Notes under the pieces: generated by a model
What the model was told of the DNA's origin: nothing
Database searches by the model: none
The model's input: only the letters and a program-made list of their open reading frames with translations
Position numbers and translations under genes: made by a program
DNA from: Basidiobolus meristosporus CBS 931.73
Lineage: Eukaryota; Basidiobolomycota; Basidiobolomycetes; Basidiobolales; Basidiobolaceae
DNA: 64,000 nucleotides
Direction: 5' to 3'
Assembly: GCA_002104905.1 (NCBI GenBank)
Contig: MCFE01000184.1
Location: 62,001-126,000 of the forward strand
Shown: piece by piece, positions 41,156-52,510 of the stretch
Numbering within the stretch: position 1 is the first letter of the stretch
Layout: each line of letters starts with the position of its first letter

Positions 41156-44100
41156 TCAAGAAACGATCTTGTAAGCGTCTCCCAATCGTCTCAAGAAGCT
41201 CTGGACCGCTTGGCGGATATCGGTATGAAGCTTGCTCGAGAAGAGGGCCAGGATCTGTGGATAGAGCTGGGGAGCATGCTTGGTGAACTGGCGAGACCAG
41301 GGAGAGGATGGGTTAGGAGTTGTGGGAGCTTGGTTGAGAACTAGGTTAAAATGGGGCTTACCCGGGATTCATCCAGTTCGGAGAACCTGGTCAGGACTTT
41401 GACTACGACCGGGCGCCAGATCTCTAGGTTCGAGTCGACCGAGCTACGGTCGATCATGTTGTACGAGCTCAATATCGTATATGAGAGTCTAGAAACACCA
41501 TTAGAATCAGGTCGATGGCGACAAGGAAGGTCATGTACGAAGGCTTACGGGGTGAGTTTGTCCTCCACTTCGTCAGTGTGGTTCTGGCGGTCTTGGGCGC
41601 TGTCGCTGTACATCTTGAAGAGGAGAAGAATACAGGTGTGCGCGCTCTGGGTCTCCTGTCGGAAGAGATTGGGAAGCTGCGGCATCAAATCTGGTGGGCC
41701 CCGCAGTCAGTGAGGTTCATAAGGGTACAGGGTCAAAGTAACAAGCATACGGTACCTGCTTCATAAATGGCTTTACGGAGTTCCATATCGGAGTTGAATC
41801 GTTTGGCAAAGGAGAAGGACCGTTCGAGGCAGTCGATGATGATGAACAAGTGATGGGAGTCGATTGAGCGATACACAACGTCGTTGCTGCTGAAAAGATC
41901 TTCCACAGTTTGGACCAACAGAAGTCGAAGAACGCATTTGGCAGTGATGCGTCGGAATTCCTGCTTGTGCTGATCCATCTGATAGTATGAGGCAGCGGGA
42001 GTGGGGGCGGGGTTGGAGCGCATAGGAAGGGCAGCAGCGAGAGACGGGCTCGAGGGGGAATCAGTGTGGAGCAAGGTTTTGCGGAAGTCGAACAGGCCTT
42101 GTGGGTTGCTCTTGTCGAACAAAGTAACGAAAGTGGAGCATATCTTGTCCCAGAGTGCCCCGTTCAACCGGGCAACGTTGCTCTCGATAAGCCTTTGCAG
42201 ACAGCTATTGCCGATGCGACCCAGCGTCTCGTTCTCGTGGGTGATACACACCGTGAGCAACTCCAGCACGCCATCCATCATGGCGTTGAGCGAATCGAAG
42301 TAGAAGGTGAACAGGTCGATGGTGTTGCGAAGTGCCTGAACGAGCGTGGTGGAGATCCACACGCTCAGATCCTCCTGGCTTCTGAACCTGGACTTCTTAC
42401 TGGAGGAGTCCAGATCGTGGAACATGGGGAAAACGATTTGCTGGAACATCGATGCCCAGAAGTCGCAGGAGAAATTGGCGCCGTGTTGCTTGAAAGTGTC
42501 AAACATAAAGTCCAGGGCGCGATCCCGAACCTCCAGATCGTCACAGTTCATGATGATGTCGTAGAGGCCATGCATGATTGGAAGCCAGACCGAGAGCTCG
42601 GAGTCTTCCTGGGGCGTAGGGGATTCGTTATGCATGGGGATTCCAATCTGGCGGGTGATCAGATCCTGGGTGACCTGCTTGTAGATCTCCATCGAGTGAA
42701 GGCTGATCTTCACGAAGCGCGTGTTCTTGCAAAACTCCATCAGACACGACACGAAGTCGTCCAGGTATCCGTGGGCCGCAATCTCGTGGAAATTCTCCTT
42801 CGAAATCGACTTGACGATCTCGAACGCCATGGCCACGATCGCCTCGTTGTCTTCCTTGGCGGCCTTGGAGAAGACGCCGAACATCGTCTTCCATCCCGAG
42901 CGGATGTGGTACCCGCGAGCTTGGATCATCTGCTGCAGACAGCGGAGAATCATGTCTTTGATGCTGTGGTTCTGGTTGTGCTCCAGGATGAATTCGAATG
43001 GCTTCAAGAAGTCCTTCTGGAACTTGAAATGGGGAAGCTCCTCCTTCTCCAGAAACTTCATCGAGAGCTGTCGGAGAGAGTCCAGCGCGAAGAATCCCAC
43101 GTGGGCATTGGCATGGCAGCCAACCTGGTTGAAGTGGTCACCCAGGATGTCCCACATGTTGGACCATTCCATACGGATTCTGCTCATGTTGTAGTAGCAA
43201 ATCTCCACCAGCTTCTGCAGACAGTAGGTTCTAGGATGCTCCGCATTCTTCGACGAATGGATCTCCTCCATCGAAATCTCGCTGAGCGCCTTGACAAAGT
43301 CGACCACAGCATGTCCTGACAGGCGAACGCTCCCAGTGAAGATACGATCGACCGCGACCACCACCTGCTGCGACCTGGTCTCGATCGCCGCCTCTTCAGC
43401 GTACGAGGGAAGGGGCGCCGCACCTCGGCCGGACTTGTTCGAGTGAAGGGATGCGGTAGATTGCCGCTTCTCAAGATGGCCTGGCGAGTGGGAAAGGCGT
43501 CTGGCCTTGGTCAGATCAGGAATCGCGTCGCCATCAGCACCGTTGCTGATCAGCTGGAATCGCTCGAGCTGGCTTACGCAAGCGAGGACATCTCTCCACG
43601 ATTCCTTGAGGTAGTTGCCCTCCGAGTGAGCAATCTCAAGCAAGGTCTTGATCGCTTCCACGTTCTTGACCTTCATCTCGCTTAGGTTGTTTAGGTAGGT
43701 GAACTTCGCAAGGGTCGATACAAAAGCGTTTCTCTCCAGCTCCATGTCGAACGCAGCGGCGATGTGGACAGCGAACTTCAGCCCTTCGAGGGATAAGTTG
43801 ACGACCTCCAAATCATCGTAGTCCTGCATCGGGGTGCTGACTCCGGCCAAAAACGCCATCCACACCAACTCGAACATGGGTCGGACATGCTCGAAGTGAG
43901 ACGCGCTGTAGTAGGTAGCCTGGAGGCGGCTGATGCCCCGTCTGCCCCGTCCCTTGAAGATTGCTTCTGTCTTCGAGGCCAGCTCGGCGGACGCGTGGGC
44001 ATTGAACTCGCGTCTGGCCTTGCCGGTGATCACCTCGAAGGGGGACAGATCTCTAAAAATGCTCATCGGCCCATTGGAGGCGGAGTTCGCGGCGGCGCCT

Positions 44101-47100
44101 TTCTCGTCCTTGATGCGGATCTCGTTCTTCGAGATGTCGTCGTAGATCTCTTCCAGAAACTCCGCTGGCAAATCGGCCTTGTCATCGATCCCGGCGTTGT
44201 TCTTGAGGAACTCCGCCTTGGTCATCCGGTTCTTCACCTGCGGGTTGTGGAGATCGGTGTTGAGCATGATCACCGAGTAGGCCAGGACGTAGGCTGTATC
44301 GGCGTTGGCGAACACCCCGGCATTTCCGATCACGTACCGCTCAGCGAACTTGAGCATGAACCTGTCGATCTTCTGTGCCTCGCCTGGTAGACGGAACGCC
44401 TGGAGGAACTTTCGTAGCGCATCGACGAAGTGCATCTTGCTGAAGTTCATCACGTCGACAAACGCGTGCATGATGGCGATGCTTTCCTCATTCCCCTCGC
44501 CCAGAAACTCTCCCAACGTCGTCTTGTTGACGCCCTCGGACTTCAACAAGAAGCGGGCGATGGTCTTGGGCTCGCTGTTTTCAATACAGTGCGCGTCTAG
44601 CAGGAACTTCAGCCCCTTCTTGGGTCTCCAATTGAACATCTGGATACCCTGCTGAAGAATCTGTTTGCGGTGCTTCAGACTCTCGAACTGGCTGGGGTCG
44701 TCGAGTGGTAGAGATCGGACGCTCTGACCAGAGCCGTTAAGTATCGGGCTCGGAGAGGAGTATCCGTTCACAATAGTGCTTACGTTACTGTCGTATCCAT
44801 CCTCGCTCTTACGCAAACCAGACCGGTCCATCTTCTCGTCATCGTACACCGGATTCTCGGCGTCCGCTATCATCAGGCCCTTGTCGCTCCATGTGGTCAA
44901 TGAGCGGAGGACAGCTACGAGACACTTCAGTGCCTTCTGCCTGATGTCATTCTCGTTGCCTTGGTTTTGAAGCTGCTGCTGCGAGGCCAAGGTGTTGTTC
45001 AATGAGGTGGTGGTCAATGACGGCTGAACAACACTCGAATGGAGAGGCGAGTTGGGAAGATGAGAGCTTCCGGAGGCTGTGGAGTCCGTGTGGATGGAGG
45101 TGATCTTCGAGAGAACATTCACCAATCTTTCGTAGATGTTATCCAGCGCCTCTTTGTCACAGTCGTAGTTCAAATAGATTTCAACCAGAGCCTGAGGATC
45201 GTTGCATATGTTCTCCAACACCCCCAGCAGAACCAGTTTTTGGTGGAATGAGGCTGAGCGCATCTCTAGAATGGGAAGGAAGATCTCCTTGAAAAACACC
45301 TCGATCTCCTTCTTCAAGAGCATACGCAACCCTTGGAGGAGCTTCAGGAAGATCTCAAGGGAAACCTCGAAAATTCCTCCCTCCGTCAAAACAAGGTTAC
45401 GACTCAAACTCAAGCAAAGGTACTGCTTGACTGATGTCAAAAGAGTAACGTGGACCGGTTGATTGTCCTCCGCATAGGTCACGAAGCCCACCTTGGGGGA
45501 GGCAAACGTCTCCAAGTGAGAGGTGATGATGGTTAGGATAAGATGAAGCGACAAGAGTTTAGAGCGCATGGAGAGAGACTTCACGTCGGACGCCCCTTCG
45601 GTAGTGATTGGCTTCATGGACAAACGGCAAAGTGCTCGGAAGAGCAAATACGCGTCCCGAACTTCCATGTCGTTGGAGTCGCTCTCTTGACTCCCGGCGC
45701 CTGTGTGCTCTTTGGGAAGTTCATCTTGTGTCACCGAAGGAGATTTGGTGAGGTCGTTGTCTTTGAAGGCGCTAGAAATACTGTCTGATTCGGTGGGTAG
45801 GTTCTCAGTCGGTGAATGCTCTCCTGTCGCAATACTTTCCTGAGGCTCTTCAACCGCCGGTGTTGAATTCAACTCGGTGGGCGCTTGGCTCTCCGCAGTC
45901 TTAGCATCGCTAGTGTCCGTGGGAGTTTCTGCACTTGTATCCAGTGGTACTTCCACCAGACCATCATCGTCGTCGAAACTCTCGGGCTCATTACTGATGG
46001 TTTCAATTTGCACCTGCTCTTGTTCCTGGGAAGTTTGAGCCGTTGTATCTTCTGTGGGGGATGCACTCTCGTCGGCCACCTCAGCTTCGTCATCCTTTTC
46101 CTCGTTGTCATGCATTTTCTCATCATCAGGGTCAGACCTGACGTCCGTATCACCTTCAGGTGTAGAATCAGGAAGCGAGAGATCCCCCGCTTCCTGCTTT
46201 AGAATGATTTCTTTGACGTCTTGACTGGAATCGTTTCGGAGGATTTTGGGTGAGTGTGCGGTGGTGGTGGCGGAATCACCGCCATTTGCTATAGCACTTC
46301 TTCCGATCTTAATGCGACCGAATATAGCGTGAACCATCTGGGTGAGAGTACCCTGGGCAATGGTCTGATTTACGGGATCCCTAGAGAGTAGGAAGATGTT
46401 ATATGTTGTTCGGACTGCCTTTAGAAGAGCTCTTTGGTGGATTTTGAAGGTTTCCGAGGTGATGGCAGCAAGCAGGGCCTTGAAAAGAGGGGGGAATAAG
46501 CTTTAACTGCTATATCTCTGGTGTACCTAACTAAACTATCCAAAATGATACCTTGATGATCTGCAACTGAATCTTGTCATTCGTTCCTTCACCAGTAAAA
46601 CAATCGCAAACCAGGTCAATCAACTGATCTGTTAGTGGGACTCGTGCGCCGGGCGATAGTTCTACACCAGGCTCTTCTAAGGATACTTTATCCTTCTCCT
46701 CGGGTTTATCAGGGTTGGTGTCTGCTGCCGAAGGCTCGGGTGCAGTAAGCACGATGGTCGGGATCGTCTCACCATTGAAAATGTAGTTGTAGGTGATGAG
46801 ATTTCCAATACAATCGATAGCGGTAACAATAAGATTGACGACTCCGGTCTGACAGGCCAACTTTAGTGGTAAGAATAAGGCCACCGAATCACTAGAAAAG
46901 AATGGAGTATTAGAATCAGGATCCTCGATAAGTAACCTTGGCAGGGGTTCGATACCTCGCTGTACAAACAGTGGCGTCGGGATAGCTCTTTATCACGTCT
47001 GTGGTGAGAGAAAGGTTATCAATGAAGCCTTCGGAGGGGGAAATAGCAGAGAAGTTCAGTAAGGTTGAGAAGTACACATGCCTAGGGCTCTTGTGACGGC

Positions 47101-47274
47101 CTCGCTCAGCTCTTTGTTCTTTCTTCCTTGCTTCGATTTCTGGATGCTCTCAAGCGCATTAATGATAAATAGAGCGCCGGCAGCCAAGTGGCTCTTGGAG
47201 GTTGCGGTAGATGATGAGCCCTCCGTGACCGTTGAGGCTGTCGGGGATGGTGGCCCAGTATGGTTTTCGGACAT
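41156..47274 (-). CDS. SEC7: Sec7/BIG-type Arf guanine nucleotide exchange factor
   Basis: A trans-Golgi exchange factor that loads GTP onto Arf. Seven exons: 47274-47082, 46998-46956, 46891-46552, 46478-41756, 41690-41549, 41488-41362 and 41287-41156; about 1899 residues. The first intron (46999-47081) uses a GC donor. Domains: N-terminal DCB (INALESIQK, PLKLACQTG, VNQTIAQGTLTQMV), an acidic insert of about 130 residues, HUS (YLLFRALCRLSMKP; HUS box YLNYDCDKEALDNIYERL), then the catalytic Sec7 domain near residues 790-985 with the glutamic finger in FRLPGEAQKIDRFM and VIMLNTDLHNPQVKNRMT. HDS regions follow (FEHVRPMFELVWMAFL, WDILGDHFNQVGCH). The C-terminus is FLRRLGDAYKIVS. A start upstream at GTG is not used: the first ATG is 47274. 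Confidence 0.96.
46999..47081 (-). other. GC-AG intron 1 of SEC7
   Basis: On the minus strand the exon ends agccctag and the intron begins gcatgt. It ends ctcaccacag. Splicing at GC keeps the frame (RAL-D-VIKSYPDA) and leads into the conserved DCB. The nearest GT (ggcat/gtgtac) gives a stop after the next exon. GC-AG introns are a known minor class. Confidence 0.65.
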
Positions 47275-47972
47275 CGGGAGATCCACTACCCAATGAAGGA
47301 GAATACAATAATTATGGCAACAAAAAACCGAGGTCTGTAGAAATCAAAGGGACAAGGATGCTGGCTACAGTGAAAGGCAGAGAAAATCGAAAATCGGTAT
47401 CTTCGGAAGCCGCTCTATCCTCGGCAATGATTAGAAATTGGCGAAATCACCAGTGAACTCCGATTCAATCAGGATCCCCTTTTCAACAAATACCTGCCCA
47501 CCCATTCCACTCGGGCTTATTTTCAGCCCTTCTCTATGATGTACCTTTGATACCATTGATTTGGTAGATTAGTCCCCAATTCTGGCTGGTGACAGGTCAT
47601 CGTTGATCCATGCGATTTGTTACTACGGAACAAACATCAACTGTAGTGGATCTCTTGAGCCAACAATTTGTTCGTGGTGCACCTGGAGAGCGTGGAGGAA
47701 TACCTGCCGAACGATTGGCCAGGGGAGTGTGCAGGTATGATGTGCTTCGGTGGCAAGGCGTTCTGGAATGACCCTCTCCATCGCTGAGAATGCATCACGC
47801 ACTGTTTTGATTTTGGGATCAAATGAAATCTATGTTTACCACAAGCAAAAGCCAAACATTCTTGGGATGAATTTTGCGTGGCCTAAAACACGACTTGACC
47901 TAGCCCGAGCAGTGGTAAAAGCATGAGCGAGCGAAGAACCAGAAGAAGACCACGTCAAAACGTCAGGTAATA
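47275..47972. promoter_or_regulatory. Divergent promoter region, SEC7 / MT-A70
   Basis: 698 bp between divergent starts. No clear TATA box and no gene seen. Confidence 0.4.
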
Positions 47973-49732
47973 ATGGGGCTCCCCGAAACCCGCTTCTTTA
48001 TCGCCTCGCTTCCGTGTGTTAAACTTCTTCTCCCAAGTGCTGCACATTATGTCGGCTACGTAGAGGACAACGAGTCGGTAGAGGCCATCATGAAGAAATT
48101 CGAAGAGTTGGAGAAGATCCAAAGTGAAATCGCCAAATCGAACGCTCAAAAGGTCGCCACCGAGAGCGAAACGGTGGACACCAATCCAGATGCAGTCGCT
48201 GCAGTAAGCGAAGATGTAGTACCAAGCACCAATGAGAACGGTGCAGAGCAAGGCCTCACCGAAGAACAGCTGGAGGAAGTCTTCAAGCAGACGAGTGTGT
48301 TCACCGTCAGGTCAGCAATTACTAATGAGGATATTGATGCAGTCGATGATTTGGAAATCTGGAGAATGGACATGGCGAATGGAGATACGGCCGAATTTGA
48401 AGAAGAAGAGTAAGTGGTTGCCGACACACTTTGTTGGATAAGAGGGGTTGTTGAATTGTTTGCTGCTTTGCCATCTAGTGACTATCTTGCGGTTGACGAT
48501 GATTTCTGGGATGAGGAGTTCGGCGTTAGCAGGAAAAGAAACCGGAAGACTGGCCTTCCTGGAGAAAGAAGGGGCAGGTTGGACAAGGAGAGCATCTTAC
48601 AGCGGTACAGAATCATGCATGTTAGACTACAGGATCGCAACGGCAACTTCTTCATGGTCAAAAAGAAAGTCAGGTATGTGCAGCATAACCGCAGCTCCTG
48701 ACCGCATCGCTCACAACCATTGTCTGGTGTTCGCTGCAGCGCGATCGACCCCAGTCTGCCCACATACGTCAAGATTCCAGCAGTCCCGATCCCAAGATCT
48801 TGGGTCCATACCATATGCGAGAAAAAGCCAATCGAAGAAAGGATCCCCGGCTCCAGGTAATTCTCCATGAAGCAAGATATGTCTCGAGGCCATACTTAGA
48901 AGCATTCTAGGTATTACGAACAGAACATCACTTCCCTCAACCTGTCCACCCTTGGCAAACAATTCCAGGTGATCTACATGGATCCACCACTCGTCCTGCC
49001 CAACGAGGAGCCCTCCCCAGGGAAGATCACTCTGGAGCAACTGGTAACGTAGGCCTACTTGGTTGATAGCGCACGCACACTAACACTGCCACAGGCCGCA
49101 CTAGAGATCTCCCGGATTGTGCCAGTCGGGTTTCTTTTTGTGTGGATCGAGAAGGAATACCTTCCCGATATCGTGCAGATTGCCGACAAATGGGGCTTCA
49201 AATATGTCGAGAATTTCTGCTGGATCAAGAAAAACATCAACAACCAAATCGCCTGTCAGCCCTCCGCGTATTTTAGGAAATCCAAGTTGTCCTTGCTGAT
49301 CTTCCGAAAGGTAGGCGCTGTCTGTCGCTCGAGTGCGCCACCCGACTGACCCCATTCTAGGAAGGAGATATTGAGCTCCGCCATCAACGCAACCCCGATT
49401 GCGTGTTTGACTTTATCAAGCCTCTACAAGGTACTTACGCTCGAGCTTCTCTGCTTTGTTGTTCGGTTTAGCTGATGCATGGCGCTGTTTGTGTATCCAG
49501 AGGACGAAGTTTCCGAGAGAAAGCCGGAATTCATCTACGATGTCATTGAGACCATGCTGCCCACTGCGCTCTATAGCGAGGAGTACCCCAACGGCGAGAG
49601 AATGCTCGAATTGTAAGTCAGCCCCCCTTTGCCAGCCCGCATGCGCTTTCTAACCAACTAATCGATCCCAGGTGGGCCAAGAAAAACACCAGAAGACAGG
49701 GTTGGACCACGGTGGTGGATCAATCCCCATGA
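47973..49732 (+). CDS. MT-A70-family protein with DPPL motif
   Basis: A member of the MT-A70 fold (METTL3/METTL14/METTL4 and relatives), expected in RNA or DNA adenine methylation or as a partner of such an enzyme. Eight exons: 47973-48409, 48479-48673, 48740-48856, 48911-49043, 49095-49310, 49361-49430, 49501-49612 and 49672-49732; about 446 residues. The N-terminal 145 residues are acidic with a coiled-coil-like segment (MKKFEELEKIQSEIAK). The fold begins near FQVIYMDPPLVLP, then VPVGFLFVWIEKEYL, WGFKYVENFCWIKKN, LSLLIFRK, RHQRNPDCVFDF and a C-terminal RMLELWAKKNTRRQGWT. The catalytic motif is DPPL, not the DPPW of METTL3 or EPPL of METTL14, so activity is in doubt. The exact subfamily is not clear. 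The first 30 residues depend on the chosen ATG. Confidence 0.85.
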
Positions 49733-50011
49733 CCTTCGGCTTGGCTGCCCCTCCCATCCCATCCCCTCGACCGCAACATGTTTATCACAGACATCCCATC
49801 CCCACTATTTACCTGTGTATTTTAAACATCTCATTAACCGACATAGACAATGTTTATTTCTTGATATAAATTCCTTTTTGTTGAACATCGACGCTATTGG
49901 CTGGGAAGCACTTGATTTAATTACCAGAGGCTGCATTTGGCCAATCTTGGATTAACCGCACTCAATCCAACTCGACTCAACTCAACTCAACCCAACCCAA
50001 CTTCCTCCAGA

Positions 50012-50545
50012 ATGCGGTCCTTCGAAATCACCAACGAGAAGGTCAACGCAGACGTCGTCGCCCATCCAGCAGCCTCCCCGGATGCCCCTCAGATAATGGC
50101 TCTCCTGGTAGAAACGGCCAAATGGCTTTTGAGCAAGGGAATTAGCCAGTGGAGCGACCTGATTCAGGGTATCGACAACCGACACCGGATGGCGGAGCGT
50201 ATCGAGGAGGGAAGTGTATTCAAGTTCGTGAAAGGCGACGTGCTGGTTGGTGTGGTAATTATTCTCGAGCAACCGAGTCCTTGGGATATCGAGCTCTGGG
50301 GGGACGCCGGGCACCCTGAATCCCTCTATATCCATAGACTTGCCATCAACAGAGAATACTCAGGCGTGGGCCGGGACATCATGCGTTGGGTGGAGAACGG
50401 CATTGTGTATTCCAACAAGACGAAGCTTCGTTTGGACTGCATGGGCTCCAGCCCTGCGCTCAACAAGTTCTACCAAAGCCTGGGCTACTCCTACCAAGGG
50501 AAAAGCAACACCGGTTACAGTTTGTATGAAAAGAGCATAAAATAA
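50012..50545 (+). CDS. GNAT-family N-acetyltransferase
   Basis: A small acetyl-CoA-dependent acetyltransferase; the substrate is unknown. Intronless, 177 residues from the first ATG at 50012. The frame is open upstream without an ATG, and ctataaat-like sequence near 49865 could be the TATA box. Motif A is clear: LYIHRLAINREYSGVGRDIM with the acetyl-CoA loop R-x-x-G-x-G. Before it come AKWLLSKGISQW and VKGDVLVGVVIIL; after it LRLDCMGSSPALNKFYQSLG, the usual C-terminal motif. The WLLSKGISQW opening and the lack of introns resemble bacterial GNATs; neighbours have several introns each. Transfer is possible, not shown. Confidence 0.88.
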   Translation: MRSFEITNEKVNADVVAHPAASPDAPQIMALLVETAKWLLSKGISQWSDLIQGIDNRHRMAERIEEGSVFKFVKGDVLVGVVIILEQPSPWDIELWGDAGHPESLYIHRLAINREYSGVGRDIMRWVENGIVYSNKTKLRLDCMGSSPALNKFYQSLGYSYQGKSNTGYSLYEKSIK

Positions 50546-50848
50546 ACTCGATTGATCCGTGGCACGTGATGTCCAAGGAAAGCCATAGATACTGATGGAA
50601 GAGAGAGGACTTTTTTTTCGGCACCAAGTTGCGGATGGTTTTTTTAATGCAGATCGGGGACCAAAATTCCGGCGCTTAAACAACCACTTATTGTCCCCCT
50701 TTTCCCACCTTTCTTGCACTCTGCTGGGAAGATATCACACTCTGTAGTGGTGAATAGTTTCATACAATAATACCAGACGTATCCACTATCCAAGGATTGT
50801 TTTTCGTTCCAATAGTTCTTGGCTTGATTTTGACCATCCATCTGTAAG
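50546..50848. other. Intergenic region, GNAT / TMA46
   Basis: 303 bp. A T-run (50609-50618) after the GNAT stop; promoter of TMA46 expected here. No clear motif. Confidence 0.35.
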
Positions 50849-52227
50849 ATGCCTCCCAAGAAAGCCCCCAAAGTTGATAAGAGTGTCCAAAAGGCCAAAC
50901 AAAAGGCCGTGGAAGACAAGACCTTTGGGCTGAAAAATAAAAACAAGTCTTCTAAAGTGAAGAAGAACATTCAGCAGTTGCAAGCCCAAGCAACTTCTAT
51001 CGGTAACAACAAGGCCAAGGTAAGAGTCGCAACCACTCGAACACTAGATTCCCCCGTCCCCTCGATCCGGCCTCCCCGATTGAACCCCTCTCCTCCCTGT
51101 CTTTGCAAACAAACTACTACAGTCCATCTTCTACTCAGACCCGCCTTGCAACCGGTTCACCCTATTAACGCGCTTTATGGTTTCCTTTCATTGTAGAAAG
51201 AGGCTGAGGAAAGGAAGCAGAGTATTTTGAGCAAAAAGGAACTCGAGGCCCAAAAGAAGGCTGAGCTGGCCGAACTCTTCAAGCCTGTTCAGCAGCAAAA
51301 GGTTCCTTTCGGTACTGACCCCAAAACCGTTCTCTGCTCCTTCTTCAAAGCAGGCCAGTGCCAAAAAGGAAAGGGCTGTAAATTCTCGCACGATCTCAAC
51401 ATCGATCGTAAAACCACCAAGAAAGATCTATACACCGATCACAGAGATGATCAAGCCAACGGTACTTATACTTCTACCAACATTGCCCTTGCCCGGCCTA
51501 CTAGACAGTGGCTGACCTTTCTTGCTCCTGAACAGACAACATGGAGGATTGGGATCAGGCTAAACTAGAGGAAGTGGTTACTTCCAAGCATGGAAATCCT
51601 CGTACTACAACAGACATTGTCTGCAAGTTCTTCTTGGAGGCTATCGAAAATCAGAAATACGGTTGGTTCTGGGAGTGTCCCAATGGAGGTAAGCAAGTGT
51701 GTCCACCATTCATCCCCAAGCTAAGTGGACGAGTGAACTAACCATCGGCTGGATCAGGCAATAAATGTAAATATCGTCACGCCCTTCCACCTGGTTTCGT
51801 GTTGAAATCCAAGAAGAAGGAGGAGGAGAAGGAGGAGATCAGTATCGAAGACTTCCTGGAAACGGAGCGCCACAAGCTTGGTAAGAACCTCACTCCGGTT
51901 ACTCTTGAATCGTTCATGGAGTGGAAGAAGAACCGCAAGGCTAAGCAAGAGGCGGAGGCTTCTGAGGCCATCAAGGCCAAGGAAGCCGCCTTCAAGGCCG
52001 GCAAATCCTCGAACATGAGTGGTCGTGAATTGTTCGACTTCAACCCCGACCTCGTCTCCGAAGGCCTCTACGATGACGATGACGGTGTATTTGACTTCTC
52101 TGCCTATCGTGACAAGGAGGTTGATGAGGCAGCCGAAGGAATTAGCAACCTCGATGTCAACAACGAATCCCTATTCGAGCAAGAGAACCTTGACGATCTG
52201 GATGATGATGACGACGATGAGGAGTGA
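50849..52227 (+). CDS. TMA46: CCCH zinc-finger protein Tma46 / ZC3H15 (DFRP1)
   Basis: A cytoplasmic, ribosome-associated partner of the GTPase Rbg1/DRG1. Four exons: 50849-51019, 51197-51461, 51536-51688 and 51758-52227; 352 residues. Start [19 protein letters not shown] is conserved in the family, followed by [12 protein letters not shown]. Two CCCH fingers: [20 protein letters not shown] and, across exons 3 and 4, [20 protein letters not shown] with [13 protein letters not shown]. The DFRP region DRG-binding segment follows ([31 protein letters not shown]). The acidic C-terminus ends [11 protein letters not shown]. Length matches yeast Tma46 (345). Confidence 0.96.
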
Positions 52228-52510
52228 AGTGCTCTATAAGATATCTTGTCCGCTCTGTACCAATTACACCCTCAATAAACCAAAAATGATATATAATTGC
52301 ATAACACGCCACGCCCCGCGCCCCGCGCTTCTAATGTTTTCTGAGCATATGTATTACAAGTGATGATGTGTGGTAAATGAATAATAATCTACAAGAATAG
52401 CTGGCGCATACTTTGACTAATCTAATATCACGTTTACATCAAGCGCGGCCATCAAGTCCTAGTGCTAATGATACATTGGAGATGCGCTTTGCTTCATGCA
52501 GCGGAGATGT

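Noticed and set aside
42066-43319. 417-codon open frame on the plus strand
   Set aside because: It lies wholly antisense to SEC7 coding sequence; an artefact of codon bias, with no domain.
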